Shown: positions 9,315-21,800 of the stretch, in pieces | How positions within the stretch are numbered: the first letter of the stretch is position 1 | Layout of the letters: each line of letters starts with the position of its first letter | DNA from: Pinguiococcus pyrenoidosus | Lineage: Eukaryota > Sar > Pinguiophyceae > Pinguiochrysidales > Pinguiochrysidaceae | Length of the DNA: 47,292 bases | Assembly: GCA_019677205.1 (NCBI GenBank) | Contig: JAAMXY010000222.1 | Location: 1 to 47,292, forward strand | Direction: 5' to 3' | Translations under genes and position numbers: made by a program | Notes under the pieces: generated by a model | What the model was told of the DNA's origin: nothing | Databases searched by the model: none | What the model saw: only the letters and a program-made list of their open reading frames with translations

Positions 9315-12247
9315 CTAGTTTTGCTGCACGGCAGCGATCAGCTTGTCACAATAGTCTGGCGTTCGATGCGACAATCTAGCTTGTTCTGCCTTCCGGACCA
9401 GGACCTTCGCTCCTTCCGCGCCCGAGCACTCCACGAGGACGAGAAGCGTCTGCGGATACATCCTATGAGAAGGAGGCGGCCAGGCCACGCTGAAGGTGCG
9501 AGTCGAAGCGCACCTGGTAAATCTCCTCCTGCACTTTCCGATCTGGGTCGTCCATGTGCACCAAGAGAGTTTGGGCGGACCAGTCCACCATCGTACCCCT
9601 CAACGCTCCCGGAACTGCCGATTCGTAGAAGGCACGCAGCGTTCGGCAAGCCTGGTGGAGGTCGCGCATGAGGCAAAAGCGCCACCCTGGACTGCAGCTC
9701 CGACGCGGCACGAACCTGTAGTCTAACTAAGTCATCTGAATCATCTAGCTTTTTGCTCAAATCGTGGTACATCGCCTGGATGGGCTCTTCCGCAATCGAC
9801 TGCTTGAGGCTCTGCAAAATCCGGCAGAGCGCGGCAGACGCAAGGCGGCGACTGGTACCATCGTAGTCTTCTAAACATGTTCTAAGCAGCGGCATCAACG
9901 TTGCCGCGCAGGCGACCAGGGTCTGCGGTGCGGCTGCTCCAGACCGCAGCAGCCCTTCCGCGCAGGCCAGCGCGATCTTCCGCACCATCGCCGCGGCACG
10001 GCCGGCTCTCCACACGATGTTTGGCGCGATGACATTCAGCAGGATGGGGCCACTGAGCTCGCAGAGGATGGCCGGGGCAGGTAGGCCCAGCTGACCCAGG
10101 ACGTAGTCGAGCATCAACAGCATCGGGAGCTTGACCTCGATGGACGTCCTGGCATCGTCTCCAACATGCGCGGAGATGACCGCATAGATCTGGTGAAGGC
10201 ACGTTTCCAGCGCTTTCGAGCCGCGGCATAGCCGCAAAAGGGCGCACCAGGCCTTCGCCTGGCCATCGTCCGCCGTCCAGAGCTTGCTGCTTTGGTCTCC
10301 GGGGTCCTCCTTGGAGTTGGGCGCTGGCGGGAGCGACACCGTGCACGACAGTCGCGCAAGCGTGGGACTCAGGACGTTCATCAGCAAGAGCTGGACGTCC
10401 CCTCCGCATCCATTTCTGCTGAGCATCGACAAGGCCGCCAGGCCGTGGATTCGCGGACTCGCATACGCATCCTCGTCGCACTTGAGGGCCTCGAGGATAT
10501 CGGAGTCGGAGTTCATCCCCTCGGCGTAGGGCGAGATGTCCAGGTCCAGCGCCAACGGCGTGTTCTCCACCATGCTGGAACCGGACTCGGCGCCGTTGAC
10601 GGCGAGGATTGCGGTGGCGGTCACGCAGGCCTGCAGCACGTCCGGCATCCTGCCAACGACGTCTTGCAGCGTGGTGGTCCCCGCCGCCGAGCTCCACGCC
10701 CGAGGTCGCCGGCAGCAGAAAGCGCAGAGCGCATGGCCGAGCGCGAGGGCGAGGCGACCTGACTCGTCGTCGACGACCTCGGAGCACACTTCTGGGGCAA
10801 CCAGCGCCCGAGAGACATCTCTAGCCATGTCCCTGAGCTTGCTCTCCGGCAAGTCGTGCGTGGTGTTGTCGTACATTCCGTCCAGGAGCGAGCTCAGCAG
10901 CTCCATGTAGCCCGTCATGGCGCTCGCAGTGGCGCCTCCATCAACCTGGCCAGATGCGTTTGGCAGCACGACGTACAAGCTTTGCTGCGGGTCAATGACG
11001 TTACCAATCCGCTGGCTGACCCTTCGTGCAGCAGCGATGACGTCTGCGGTGTCGTCTGCGAAGGCGCTTGCCAGCGTGGCAAGTATTTGGTCCAGCCATC
11101 CTTCGATGGCGCTGCCCGCGTAGTTCGTCAGCGCCTCCAACCGCAGTAGCGCATGCGAGCGCGTCCCCGCTGTCCAGTGGGACGCCTCTGCAATCATTTG
11201 CAGCAAGATCCGGCGCAGATGGACGACTACGTACGTGCTCGAAGCTCGGTCGTCTTCGACCACGTTTGCTCCGCCTTCCGTCTCCATCCGATCTGCCTCG
11301 TTTCTCATGTGCAAGTAGGCCTCGCCCAGCTTCTCCATCAGGGCCTTGGCGTCTTCCGCGACGGTCTCGTGATCGTCGATCGTCCCCGCTAGGACGACCG
11401 CGAGAAGCGACGGCTCCACCTCCCCAAAATGCAGAACGGAGTCGTCGCCCATCTGGATGCGGAGCCACCTTGCACACGTGCGGTAGAGCTGGCACCGCAC
11501 GTTCGGGCTGTGGTCGAACATGATCTTCTGGCAGAACAGGGGGCTCAGCCGCTGGCTCCAAAGCTTCTCTGCCGCGTCGCTTCCGCAGGCCACGACGGCA
11601 CTGATCGCCTGGAGGGTGATCGCCCGCGTCTTGCTGTGCTGGTGGCCCATGTTCCCGAGCAGCCCTTTGAGGACGGGCTCCTGGTGCCGCCGGATGATGA
11701 CAGGAATGCGCCGGCAGAGCGTGAGAGTCAGCTGCGCAGCTTCGCGCTTCGCCTCGGGGAAGTTGTCGCCCAACGCCTTGCCCAGGGCGACGCACAGCGC
11801 GTCCGCCACGCTTTCCAGCGCGTGCGAAGCCACACATGCCCCGAGCAGCTTCAGCAGCTGCAGGCGGATCTCCTCGGCGCTCTCCACAAAGGGAGAGACG
11901 CCCACTCGCTGCGCGAAGACCTCGACCACCTCGCCGAGCACATGAGCTTGCAGGTCGTCGATGGCGTCCTGCTCAAGATTTTGAGCCGTGCTGCCAAGGA
12001 AGGTCAGCAGAATCTGGCACGCCAGGTCCCTGCATCGCTCAGACTCATCGGACAGCGCCTTCGTGAGCGCATTGGACAGCACGAAAAGCTTCGAAAACGC
12101 GGCAGAGAAGGCCGAGTCCCTCGGCGTCTCGTCCAACACGCGGCTGATGTGCTTGAGCGCGCGACTGCGAACGCCGCGATTCGCGTCTCGAAGACCACTG
12201 AAGTCGCGCTGAAGCCTTTGGGACCACTCTTCCTCGGAGGTACTCAT
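9315..12247 (-). CDS. DNAAF5: dynein axonemal assembly factor 5 (DNAAF5/HEATR2 homolog)
   Basis: Cytoplasmic HEAT-repeat protein needed to preassemble ciliary dynein arms. The main exon, 12247-9686, is one long open frame of HEAT-type helix pairs and contains the family motif LLGNMGHQHSKTRA. The conserved end follows in 9651-9514, with LLVHMDDPDRKVQEEIYQ (human LLVHLDDPERAIQDAI), and in 9449-9315, with HRTPDYCDKLI (human HRSATYCEQLL). The 64-base intron 9513-9450 is ordinary. The step between the first two exons needs either a 34-nt GT-AG intron (9685-9652) or a single-base indel, because the reading frame changes within a conserved HEAT unit. With the short intron the product has 944 residues (human 855). 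The ATG at 12247 gives an acidic N-terminus (MSTSEEEWSQ); a longer open frame upstream looks non-coding. The family call is firm; the 3' join is uncertain. Confidence 0.87.
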
Positions 12248-12946
12248 CGCGTGGCCGTCATGAACCGAGGCGGCGCCGAGCAGCTGGAAACGATTTGAAC
12301 CGTGATGAAAACAAAAACGGATCGAGCCGGAGGGCCGGAAGGCCGGAATCAGCTGAGGCTTGTGCTGGCCCTCCGTGCTGAAATCGCCTCCGTATTGGTA
12401 TTGATGCGGACGCAGCATGCGCAAAAGGATGCCTGCACAAGATCTTCCATTTCAATCCAATGACGCTGCGTCACCGTGCGAGGAATCGGTTATTGCACAA
12501 TGTATCGGTGGATACTGGCCACGCCTGACGTCACCTCCGTCATTCCTGTTCGGTGGAATCAAAACCGCTTGTTCTACCATCCATAATACGTCACCCGCTT
12601 CCGTCCCTGTTTCTCCCATATGCGGCACAAGATAATGTAACTTTATTTTTAATTATTTATCATGGTCGTGATTGGGGGAGAGGCCGGATTTGGCGCCCTT
12701 TACAAAATCGATCTTTCGGCTCTGGATCCGCCAAGCGAAACTCGAATTCAGCCGCTGCTCCACCAGAAGAAAAGCGCTTGGTAGCGCCGCAGACCGCGCT
12801 TTCGGGCCCGACTACCTTCTGAAGCGGAAGTGCGCACGAGCTGCTCAGCGAATCCTCTGTGGCGTCGGTCTTTACGGTTCTGAAGTTCGGAGTTGGCGTA
12901 CGGAGGCCTGGTTCGAGTTGCGAAGGATTCCGCGCAGCCCAGCACC
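12248..12946. other. divergent intergenic region, DNAAF5 / ferlin
   Basis: About 700 bases separate two divergent start codons, so both promoters should lie here. A strongly AT-rich patch at about 12629-12663 stands out from the GC-rich surroundings. No gene or defined element could be recognised. Confidence 0.5.
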
Positions 12947-15900
12947 ATGTTTGGCCGCGACAGTGGGCCGGACATCTCTCTCCAGCTCTCCAACCTCACG
13001 ATCTCCGGCTCGAAGGTCGACCTGAAGTTCAAGACGCCGCAGCTGGTGCTCGAGGCGGACGGAGAAGTGCTCAAATTCAAGGACTTCGACGCCTCGAGGA
13101 CAGCATCGGGCGCCTACGCGCTCCGCTCCGAGCGCCGAACGCTCGAGTTCGATGACGTCAAGCCAGGAAAGCTCTCGATCACTCTTCGGGAGAGTCGAAT
13201 GGTACGTACCGCGAGCAGTACCCGCGGGAACAGGCCCCAATGCTCACCTTCGTCACGGTGGTTCGACAGAGAAGTCTCATCGGGCAGGTCTCCGATAGAT
13301 CCACCTTGGTTCTCGTTGCCGAAGTGGCTCTGAGGGCCGTCGGCGAAGAGGAAGCCGCGCAGCTGGAGGTCATGCTGCAGGTCGACGGTGGCGGCGCAAC
13401 CAGCGAAGACGTGACACTGCGTTGCACCTACTTTTTCAAGGGCCTGCCGCCCAAGGAGACCAGCCAAGCTACACCGAGTGGCAGAGGGGCGCTTTCCGTC
13501 CAGACGACGGCCCCCGCCAATGGAGAGAGCAAAGCTTCTGCCGCAGAACCCGCGGAGGCTCCTCCACCAGCGGCCGCCAACGACGGCGTTGACCTCATCA
13601 TCGTCACCGTGAGGGGCTGCAGGGACCTGAAACCTCCGCGCGGAACAGACTGCGACCCCTTTGTGAAGGTTGAGGCGCTCAGCGAGACGGGACGCGCCGC
13701 GAGCAGAGTTCCTGCGCAGGAAACCCGGGTGATCTATGACTCGCCCACGTGCACGTGGAACGAGACCTTCTACTTTCCCGTCGATGGACCCTCGAATGTC
13801 TCCTTCGAGGTGTTCGACAAGAATCGCCTCCGCTTCGACGTCTTGATTGGAACCTGTCTCTTTGAGATTAACCAGAGCTGGCTTGCCGCCTACCGCTCGA
13901 CAGGCCAGGACGTCTGGGTGCAGCTGGACGAGCCGAAAGAATCCGGCAAGCTGAGGCACGTCGGCGAGCTCCAGCTCCGGGTGCGGGCGACCACCTTTGA
14001 CGAGAATCCGCTGCTGCCTCGCGAGATTGACAACTTGCCGCAAGGCGCGCAGTACGACCTTTCCGCGGCGGCCGAAGCGGAGAAAGCGGAAGACGTGCAG
14101 TCCGACGAGGAGCTGGAGCCCGACGAGCCGAGTGAGGAGCAGGAGAAGAAGGACGCCGAACTTGCGGAGGAGAATGCTGAGGACGAGACGCTGAGGCGCC
14201 TGCTGAAGACGCGGATGCAAGAGGGAGCCTACCAGGTCCAGATCCACGTCATTGAAGTTCGGAACTTGAACGCAGAAGGCATGGACGGGACCTCCGATCC
14301 CATGCTCAAGGTGACCTGCTTCGACCAGACGGCGTACTCGAAGCCCCAGTACAACTGCACCAGCTGCGTCTTCGACGAGCTGTACACCTTCGAGAACGCC
14401 GACGCCAAGAGGAGGGAGCTCGAGACGGGGGTTGTGGAGATCGACGTGCTCAGTGTGAACACCTTTGGAAAGAGCATGATAGGAAGCTTCGTCGTGAACC
14501 TTTTCAACATCTATGCGCGAGAGGACCACGAGCTGTATCGGACGTGGGTGCCGTTGATTGACATGACGTCGCGAAAAGATAGCGGCGTCCAAGGCTTCAT
14601 GCGCTTGTCCATCCAGGTGCTGGGCCCCGGAGACACCCCGAAGGTTCACGACCGGGTCAAGGAGAAGCTGGCCATGACCGACAAGGCTGCCGCCGTGGCG
14701 GGTCTCTCAGGCACGCTCGCGCAAGCGATGCCCATGCTCAAGCAGACCCTCCGGTTCCTTGTGGTGTCGCTGTACCGCGGGGAGTGGTTGCCGCCGTCGG
14801 ACCACAGCTTGACTGGCGCCGCTGCTGGCGGCGACTTCCGGATCGGGGTACAGTTTGGGATTCACGACCTCGTGAAGACCAAGGTCCACTCGTCCACGAA
14901 GAAAGGCAGAATCAACATCAAGTTCAAGGAGCGGATCTGGATCCCCTTCATGGAGCCGTCCTTCGACAATAAGATCCGGATCTACCTCTATGACAACGAT
15001 CACCTCGTGAAGGACGAGCTCGTGGCCTCGGCCATGGTCCTGGACGTGGCGGACATCAAGCGCAGCCCGGAGGCCTACGACAAGGTCTTCTTGAATCTGT
15101 ATGGCCCGCCGGGCAACAAGGGAGGGCTCTCTGGCAGCGCCAGCAGAAGCATGCTGGAGTATCCCGATACGGGATCATCCTACCGAGGACGTCTCTACGT
15201 CTCCCTCCGCGAAGTCGGCCCTGACCAGACGTACGATGGCCAGGCCAAGAAAGGCCGAAAGCTGCGCCAGCAGAGGAGCTTCCGCTATAAGATCCGCCAT
15301 CCGCCCAACGTGACACCGACCATTGATTACACGGTGAAGTTCTCCGTGTACATGGCGACCGACCTCCCTGTCTACAACACGGGGAACGAGTTCTCGGTCG
15401 CCCTGTCCTGGGGCCCGATCGGGACGAAGCTCGACGATCTCGAGACCGGTCGCGAGAGCGCCCATCGCGGAGGCGCCATCTGGAACTACGAGACCAGCGA
15501 GAGCGGCATCCCCTTCCAGAACTACCGGCAGGCCTTGGGCCCCGTGCCCGTACGCAGCGCCGAGATGCCGGACGTCTTCGTCTACTTGGTGCGGAAGGAT
15601 CCCATGCACTTCCACGAGACTCAGAAGATCGCGTTCACGAGGCTCAGCTTCAAGTCCTGCCTTTTCACCGGAGACCGTGCTGCGCTCCAAGGTCCTCAGT
15701 GGCTCGAGCTGAAAAGATGCCCGGTGGTCAACAACATTCCAAGCGGGCAGCCTTCGGGAAGTGTGCTAGTCCGAATAGCCTTGGGCCCGACCAGTGCCTT
15801 CTCAAGTATTCCGGCTGACAATGAGTATCTCTCGGTGGACACGGGCAAGGCACTCTACAAGGTGTTGGTGCATGTATTTCAGGCTCAACAACTTCCCCCG

Positions 15901-18828
15901 AGTGACCTGAACGGATCGGCAGATCCATATGTCGTCATCCGCTTCAATGGCCAACGGAAGCGACTCGATCATGTGACGAAGTCGTGCGACCCCGTGTACA
16001 ACGAGACCGTGGAGTTCGACACCGTGATGTACAAAGAGTCCAGCCTGAAGCCGCGCGTCACCTTTGATGTCTACGACGCGGATACGTGGAACGAGGATGA
16101 CTTCATCGGGAGCGTCACGACACCCATCTTGGCGGATGAGGAGACCCTTGACGACTGGAACGACCCGACGCAGCCCTGGCCGCCGGTCAAGCCCGCGCCC
16201 AAGAGCCTTGTCCTGCAGAGGAATGGCGCACCTACCAAGGGGAGGCTCCTGGTCGGCTTCCAGCTTGTCCGGGGCACCGACAAGCCGGAGTCGTTTGGAG
16301 CGTCGCCGCTGTCGTCGCCGGCCGGCAGGGCGAGAGACGCGAAGGTTTCTTCCGTGATGAAATTGCAGAGGCCCCTGCCTGCTGATTACTGCAAGCCGCT
16401 CGAGAGGATGACGTACGTCGAAGTCATTGGCCTCGGCCTGCGGGATCTGAAGGCGTCCGGCATCCGGCCTGTTCAGCATCCTGCCCTGGAACTGCGCCTC
16501 GGCAACCAGACGCTCACGATGAAGCCGCGGCCCGGCACCAAATCCACCAGCAGCGACCCGAACTTTCTTTCGCGCGCCGTCTTTGAGGCGGTGCTGCCCA
16601 TGGATGCGACCTACATGCCGTCAATTGGTATTTCCGTTCGAGACGGAGTGCTGAGGGGATTCGGCTTCGGAGGGAGCATTCTCGGCTCGTCGTCAATCTC
16701 GTTGGCTCCCTTCATGCCCAAGACCATTGCGGCGGAGCACGCTGCCGATGGACCTCCCGTCCCTGAGGCACCGGGGTTCGTGTACTTGGACAATCCTCTG
16801 TTTGCCTCGGGAGGCGCGAAGGCCCGCGTGGGGAACCCGTTTCGACCCGGAGCCCCGTCCGGCAGGGTGCACCGGCATTCCGACGCCGACACCAACCATC
16901 ATCCGCCCGCCGATGGAAAGGAAAGCGAGGAGGAAGCGATGCGGCGCAAGCTCACCGAGGCCATCACGCCGTCCTTCTTGAAAGGCCGGGAGGTGCTCGA
17001 CCACGAGATCGAGCTGGACATTGGCTGTCTGCCGTGGCGTGAGTACTCCATCTATCGGGGCACGTATTCGCTCGAGTTCCTGCAGAGCAAGAAGCAGACG
17101 AGCCTGGAGGACAGCGTCCGAGAAGTAGGCACGTTCAAAGGGCTCATTCGCGTTCTGGACAAGCACCCGGAGACCACTCCGTCGGAGGAGCTTGACCATC
17201 CGCAGCTGCCAAGCGCCGTGGAGGATCTCTTCCGGGGCTCAGCCAAGGACCGGACGATTCATGTGCACCTCTACATCTTGCAGGCGATGAGGCTCAACGC
17301 GGGCGACACAAGCGGACGCGCGGATCCGTATCTGCGCATTCGCTGGGGAGACGACGTCATCAATCTCCGGGACAAGGCCAAGGCCGACACGCTCGAACCG
17401 CAGTTCTTCGAGCGGATCGACCTCAAGGTCCGCGTGCCTGGCGTCTCTACGGTCTGGATCGACGTGCTGGACGCGGACGGTCTTGGCGCGGGAGGAGGCA
17501 GCGTCGGACTTGGGCTCCGAGACGACCTGATCGGCTCCACGTGCATTGACTTGGAAGACCGGTGGTTCTCCGAGAACTGGCACGACATGGGAGTTGACGG
17601 AGACGCGCAGGAAGTGAAGCGCCCGGTGGAGACGCGGGAGCTCTACACGCCGGAGGAGCCGCATTCGCAGGGCGCGCTGCGATTGTGGATCGACATGATT
17701 CCTGCCTCACGAGCCCGCGAGTACATCCCGATCCCCATCTCCCCGCCCCAGCAGGAAGAGTGGGAGGTGCGGCTGATCGTTTGGAAGGCCAAGTTCCAGA
17801 TGCGCTCCATTGGGGCCGACATGGTGACCGGCATGATCGACATGTACTTCAAGGGCAAGCTGGCCCAGCAGGAGATTCAAGAGACCGACACCCACCTGCG
17901 CATCAACAACGGCAAGGGCAGCTGGAACTGGCGCATGAAGTTCCCAGTCTCTCTTCCGGCAGCGGTGACCGACGAAGGCGGAGGCTACTTCCATCTGGAG
18001 GCGTGGGATGTCGACATGCTCTGGAATGAAGCTCTCGGAGCCACGATGATCGACCTGTCAAACGATTTCCAGAAGGCCTACCTGGCGAAGCGGCCGTACA
18101 CCGTCTTTGAGGAGCGCGCCAAGGCGAAGAAGCAACGCCCGGTGGATCTGCTGCGGAAGCTGGATGCGCTGCGGGACGTCGAGACGGGAGGGAGCGCCGT
18201 CGAAGAGAAGCGGTCCGCCCCCAACGAGCGCACCCCTTTGCTTTCCGGAGAGTCCGACGGGTGCCACGAGGCTCCCAAAATCGAGAAGGAGACGTTGTGG
18301 ACGCGAATCAAGTCTGGCATGGGTGGTATGGGCGAGACGCCGCCCGGCGCTGAATGGCTAAAGCTGAAGAAGCAAGTCAAGCCGGGTGCCGATCCGATCA
18401 CGGTTGGCCAGGTGCTGATCTCGATCGAGCTGCTTCCGAAGTCCGTGGCCGCGGTGCGCCCTGCTGGCTTTGGTCGGGCGGAGCCAAACTCCAATCCTCC
18501 GCTCCCACAGCCGGAAGGCAGGCCGGACTTCACGAAGATGTGGAACCCGCTGTACTTGCTGCAGGTCTGTCTCGGTGAGGGGCTCATGCTCAAGTTTTGC
18601 TGCCTCTTCATGTGTTTGGGCGTCCTCGCGCTCTCCTTCTTCGTCGGCCCGGTCTTCCTGGAGCTACTGAACCTCGCGCTCAACGTTCCGGCGGCGGGTC
18701 CTGTACTGCTCGTAGCTCTCGCGGTCTTCTTTCTTGCGTGTGCCTACACGTTTTACCGGTGTCGTCAGGTGTGCTGCGTCCCCGAAGATCCCTACGATGG
18801 TGAATATGAAGACGAAGAGATGGGCTAG
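12947..18828 (+). CDS. ferlin, multi-C2 membrane fusion protein
   Basis: Ferlins are tail-anchored proteins with several C2 domains that work in Ca2+-dependent vesicle fusion and membrane repair. Exons 12947-13201 and 13288-18828 (donor GTACGT, acceptor GGGCAG) join in phase for 1931 residues, a usual ferlin length. The ATG at 12947 is the first in its frame. C2 or C2-like regions lie at about 1-130, 186-300, 399-530, 568-690, 765-880, 935-1050, 1126-1220, 1405-1510 and 1576-1690. Those at 935 and 1405 keep Ca2+-loop signatures (NGSADPYV and SGRADPYLRI); several others look degenerate. The region near 1576, EWEVRLIVWKAK, matches the final C2 of ferlins. The C-terminus has two hydrophobic segments (about 1851-1875 and 1885-1908) and ends YDGEYEDEEMG. 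Nearly the whole protein is in one exon. It converges on SPEF2 with a 53-base gap. Confidence 0.94.
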
Positions 18829-18881
18829 GACGCTCTTTCGAGCCAGCGTAGGAAAGATGTGAATCAAGCAGCCTTCTCCTC

Positions 18882-21800
18882 TCAAGCGCCATCCGTGTCT
18901 GCCTCCGGCTTAGGAATGCGTAAGGCTCTGCGAAGTCTTTCACCGACAGCGGACTCGATGATCTCGACGAAGGAGACTTCGAGATCACCTCCTAGGATCG
19001 TCGACGTGTCCTGCACCCATGTCTCCGGCACACTCACGTCGTCTACGGGAGACGAGACGCTCAGGAGCTCGTGGACCACTCGTATCGGAACCTGCCAGGC
19101 GCGCGTGTGGTTGTGTGGTGGTGCGTTCGTTGGAGAACGAGAGGGATGGAAGAGGCACGAAAAGAGAGGGGTCAAGCCAAGCAACTTCAAGGCTCTCTGG
19201 ACGCAAGATTCCCTACCTTGAAGGTTCCGCTGCTCTTGTTGGCGTCGAAGTCAAAGTCGTCGAACCCAAAGATGCGGCCGTCGCACTCCTCCAGCATTTC
19301 GCGCACCTCGTCGGAGCTGCCTTGCTGAAGCTGATCATGGAGCCAGATGTTCTTGAAAAGGATGGTGAGAACGAGACACGCTCTCGAGAGCCCTGGGTCA
19401 CAGCCACACTCGTCCTCTGCGCACGTCGCCCGTGCCAAGATCGAGGACGTATACACCAACATCTTACAGACGTCCAGTCGCCCGTTCGCGCCGCGGAAGA
19501 CCTCGAAGAACGCGTCCTTCTTGACGACCGCGTCGATGCCACCTCCTTCGACGGTCTCGCCGTCGTCGAACCAGAAGTGGAAGGCTTCCGCCATCCTGGC
19601 CTTGGAGATGGACGGAGCGACTCCGGCGAGGAGCTGCTTCCTCCCGTCTGGCGCGGCCGTGGCGCTCTCCACGACACACTTCGCAAGCTTCGACGCGAGG
19701 TTTGCCAGGTCGGCGCCGCGGGGCGCTCGAGGTAGGTACGCCGAAAACATGGCGACAAGTACCTGGCGCCACAGGACCTCCCCTCCGGCACCAAAGTGCT
19801 TGAGCATGCCATCGACGGACTCGCGCTCCGCCCAACACGTCGGCCACCCCGATTCGCGCGCTTCCAGACTGATGGCGCTTTGCATCAGCACTCGAGAGAC
19901 GCGTTCCTGGCCTGCCAAAGTCTTCCGCAGCCGTCGCGCCAGCGCTTGCATCGCCGTCGGCGTCGGCGCCAGTCCCCGCGTGCCTAGATACCCTCGCCAC
20001 ATCGGCTCGTCGGGGTGAAGCACCGGACGTTGCGGTTCCAACACTTCCAGCTCGAAGCTCTGCTGACTGAGCGTCGAAGCGACTCGCGAGCGTCGTAGAG
20101 CAATGCTCAGGCTTTCGACGCTTCGCAGATCCAGTTCAAGGCGCTCCTGCGCCATCTGGTTGAGCGAGTCCAGTAGGCCGGACGCCAATGTTTGAGAGGT
20201 TTCGTCGCTGACGGCAAAGAGCCGCGCGAGGTGTGCGAGACGCGACGTGCAGAGCTGGTTCCACCGTCGTTGCGTCGGCGTGGTGCCAGCTGTGGTCCCA
20301 AGTGTCTCTATCGCCTCGACAGCTGGGGCGACGCCAGCACATCGATGCCTGAGCACCTCAACACTGGCGGCGCTGCCGCTACCGCTGCCGCTGGCACTGT
20401 CGTCCAGATTATCGCCTTCCGCTTCTGCGTCTTCCACGGTCGACGGGATGAAGCCGCAGGCGTCTAGGAATTGATTCCCAGCCGCGCCTTCGGTGGCCAA
20501 GGCGGCACAGGCCTCTACGAAGCTTCGCCGCAGCCTTTCCCGGCAAAGTAGCAGGCAGTTGACAGCGCCGCTTTCCAACTCAGACGCCATGGCACCGAAG
20601 CGCTTGAAACGTGTCTCGGAGATGTCGCCCAGCGTCTCTTCGAGCTGGTCGATGGCTAGGGCCTCGTCGGCGTCCGTTGACATCGTTTGTAGTTGTTGCT
20701 GGTAGCGACGGCTGCAGCGTTGGAAATCGGGGTCGATGGCGAACAACGCCTGGCTGAAGTGGTACGTAGCTTCCTGAATGGCGACCCTCTGGCGCTGGAG
20801 GCATAAGACGGCAGCGGCGAAAGTCGCGAGAGTCTCCTGACTCTTGCGCCGCTCAGCGCGCCAGGTATCTAGCACCTCTTGCCATAGCGGCGTCGCCAGC
20901 GGTATCTCCCCAGTCACCACCTGCGTCCAGACCTGGGTTGCCGGTGAGAACTCCGCGCGTCGCTCCTGCGTCGCCAATTGGAAATCCAGCGCCAGAGGCT
21001 CCGTCCACGGGTCAAGCGTTGACACTTGGTGCCGTTCTTCCTGGCCCATCCTTAGCGCTTCTTGCTTCTCCTGCAGCACCGACGTCAACTCCTCAGGAAC
21101 GCCTTTCTTCTGCAGCTTCGCCTGTTCGTCCAAAGCCTCTTGGACTTCCGCCTCCTGGCGCAGGAGTTGTTCCTCCAGCGCTGCCATCCTCGCATCGAAG
21201 GCTGCGCGGCGCTGACGCCGCTGCGCCGCCGCCTGGAACAGAAGCGCCAGCTTCTCGGTCTGGGCGGCGCGGTTGGCGTCGAGAGTTAAGAAGTCGGCGT
21301 CGACGAATGGCGCGCCGATGACTTTGTCGTAGAACGTGCTCAAGGGTTCTTCGGCGTCGACGGCGTTGGCGAGGTTCAGCACGAAAGCCACGTCGACGGC
21401 GCTGCGAACCGGCGAAACTTCGGCGTCCGCCGCCGACGTCTTCTTCTTCCCTTTGCCGCCCTCGAGGTCGGCTACCGCTTCGGCCAAGAACGCAACGCAC
21501 GCGGCGTCCGAGTAGCTTCCCAGCCAGGCGTCCAGTAGCTGCGGCAGCAGCACAGCAGGCTCGGCCTCCGTCTGGATGTCCAAGTTGCAACTGGACACGA
21601 AGAGGATCGCACCGCTTAGCCCGTCATCCTCGCCGCACTCCTCCAACGCATAAGCGCGAAGCGCCTCGAATCGCAGCGTCGCCGGTATCACTTCCTCAGC
21701 TTCCAAACGCTTCTCGATAGCTTCGCCGACGCGGCGAAGTCGCGTCGGTTCTTCCTCGTCCTCTGCGGTGCTGCGCTCTCGCGCCGCCTGGACGGCGGCG

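Noticed and set aside
9338-9685. extension of the main DNAAF5 frame to 9338
   Set aside because: After LQSR the continuing frame loses all similarity, while another frame has LLVHMDDPD and a spliced HRTPDYCDKLI ending, both family-typical.
11429-12298. 289-codon open frame on the plus strand
   Set aside because: It lies opposite HEAT repeats of DNAAF5 and has no domain; a GC-driven shadow.
13114-14649. 511-codon open frame on the minus strand
   Set aside because: It is antisense to the ferlin exon, which has continuous C2 domains. High GC at third codon positions keeps the opposite strand open; its composition (Arg, His, Val-rich) matches no family.
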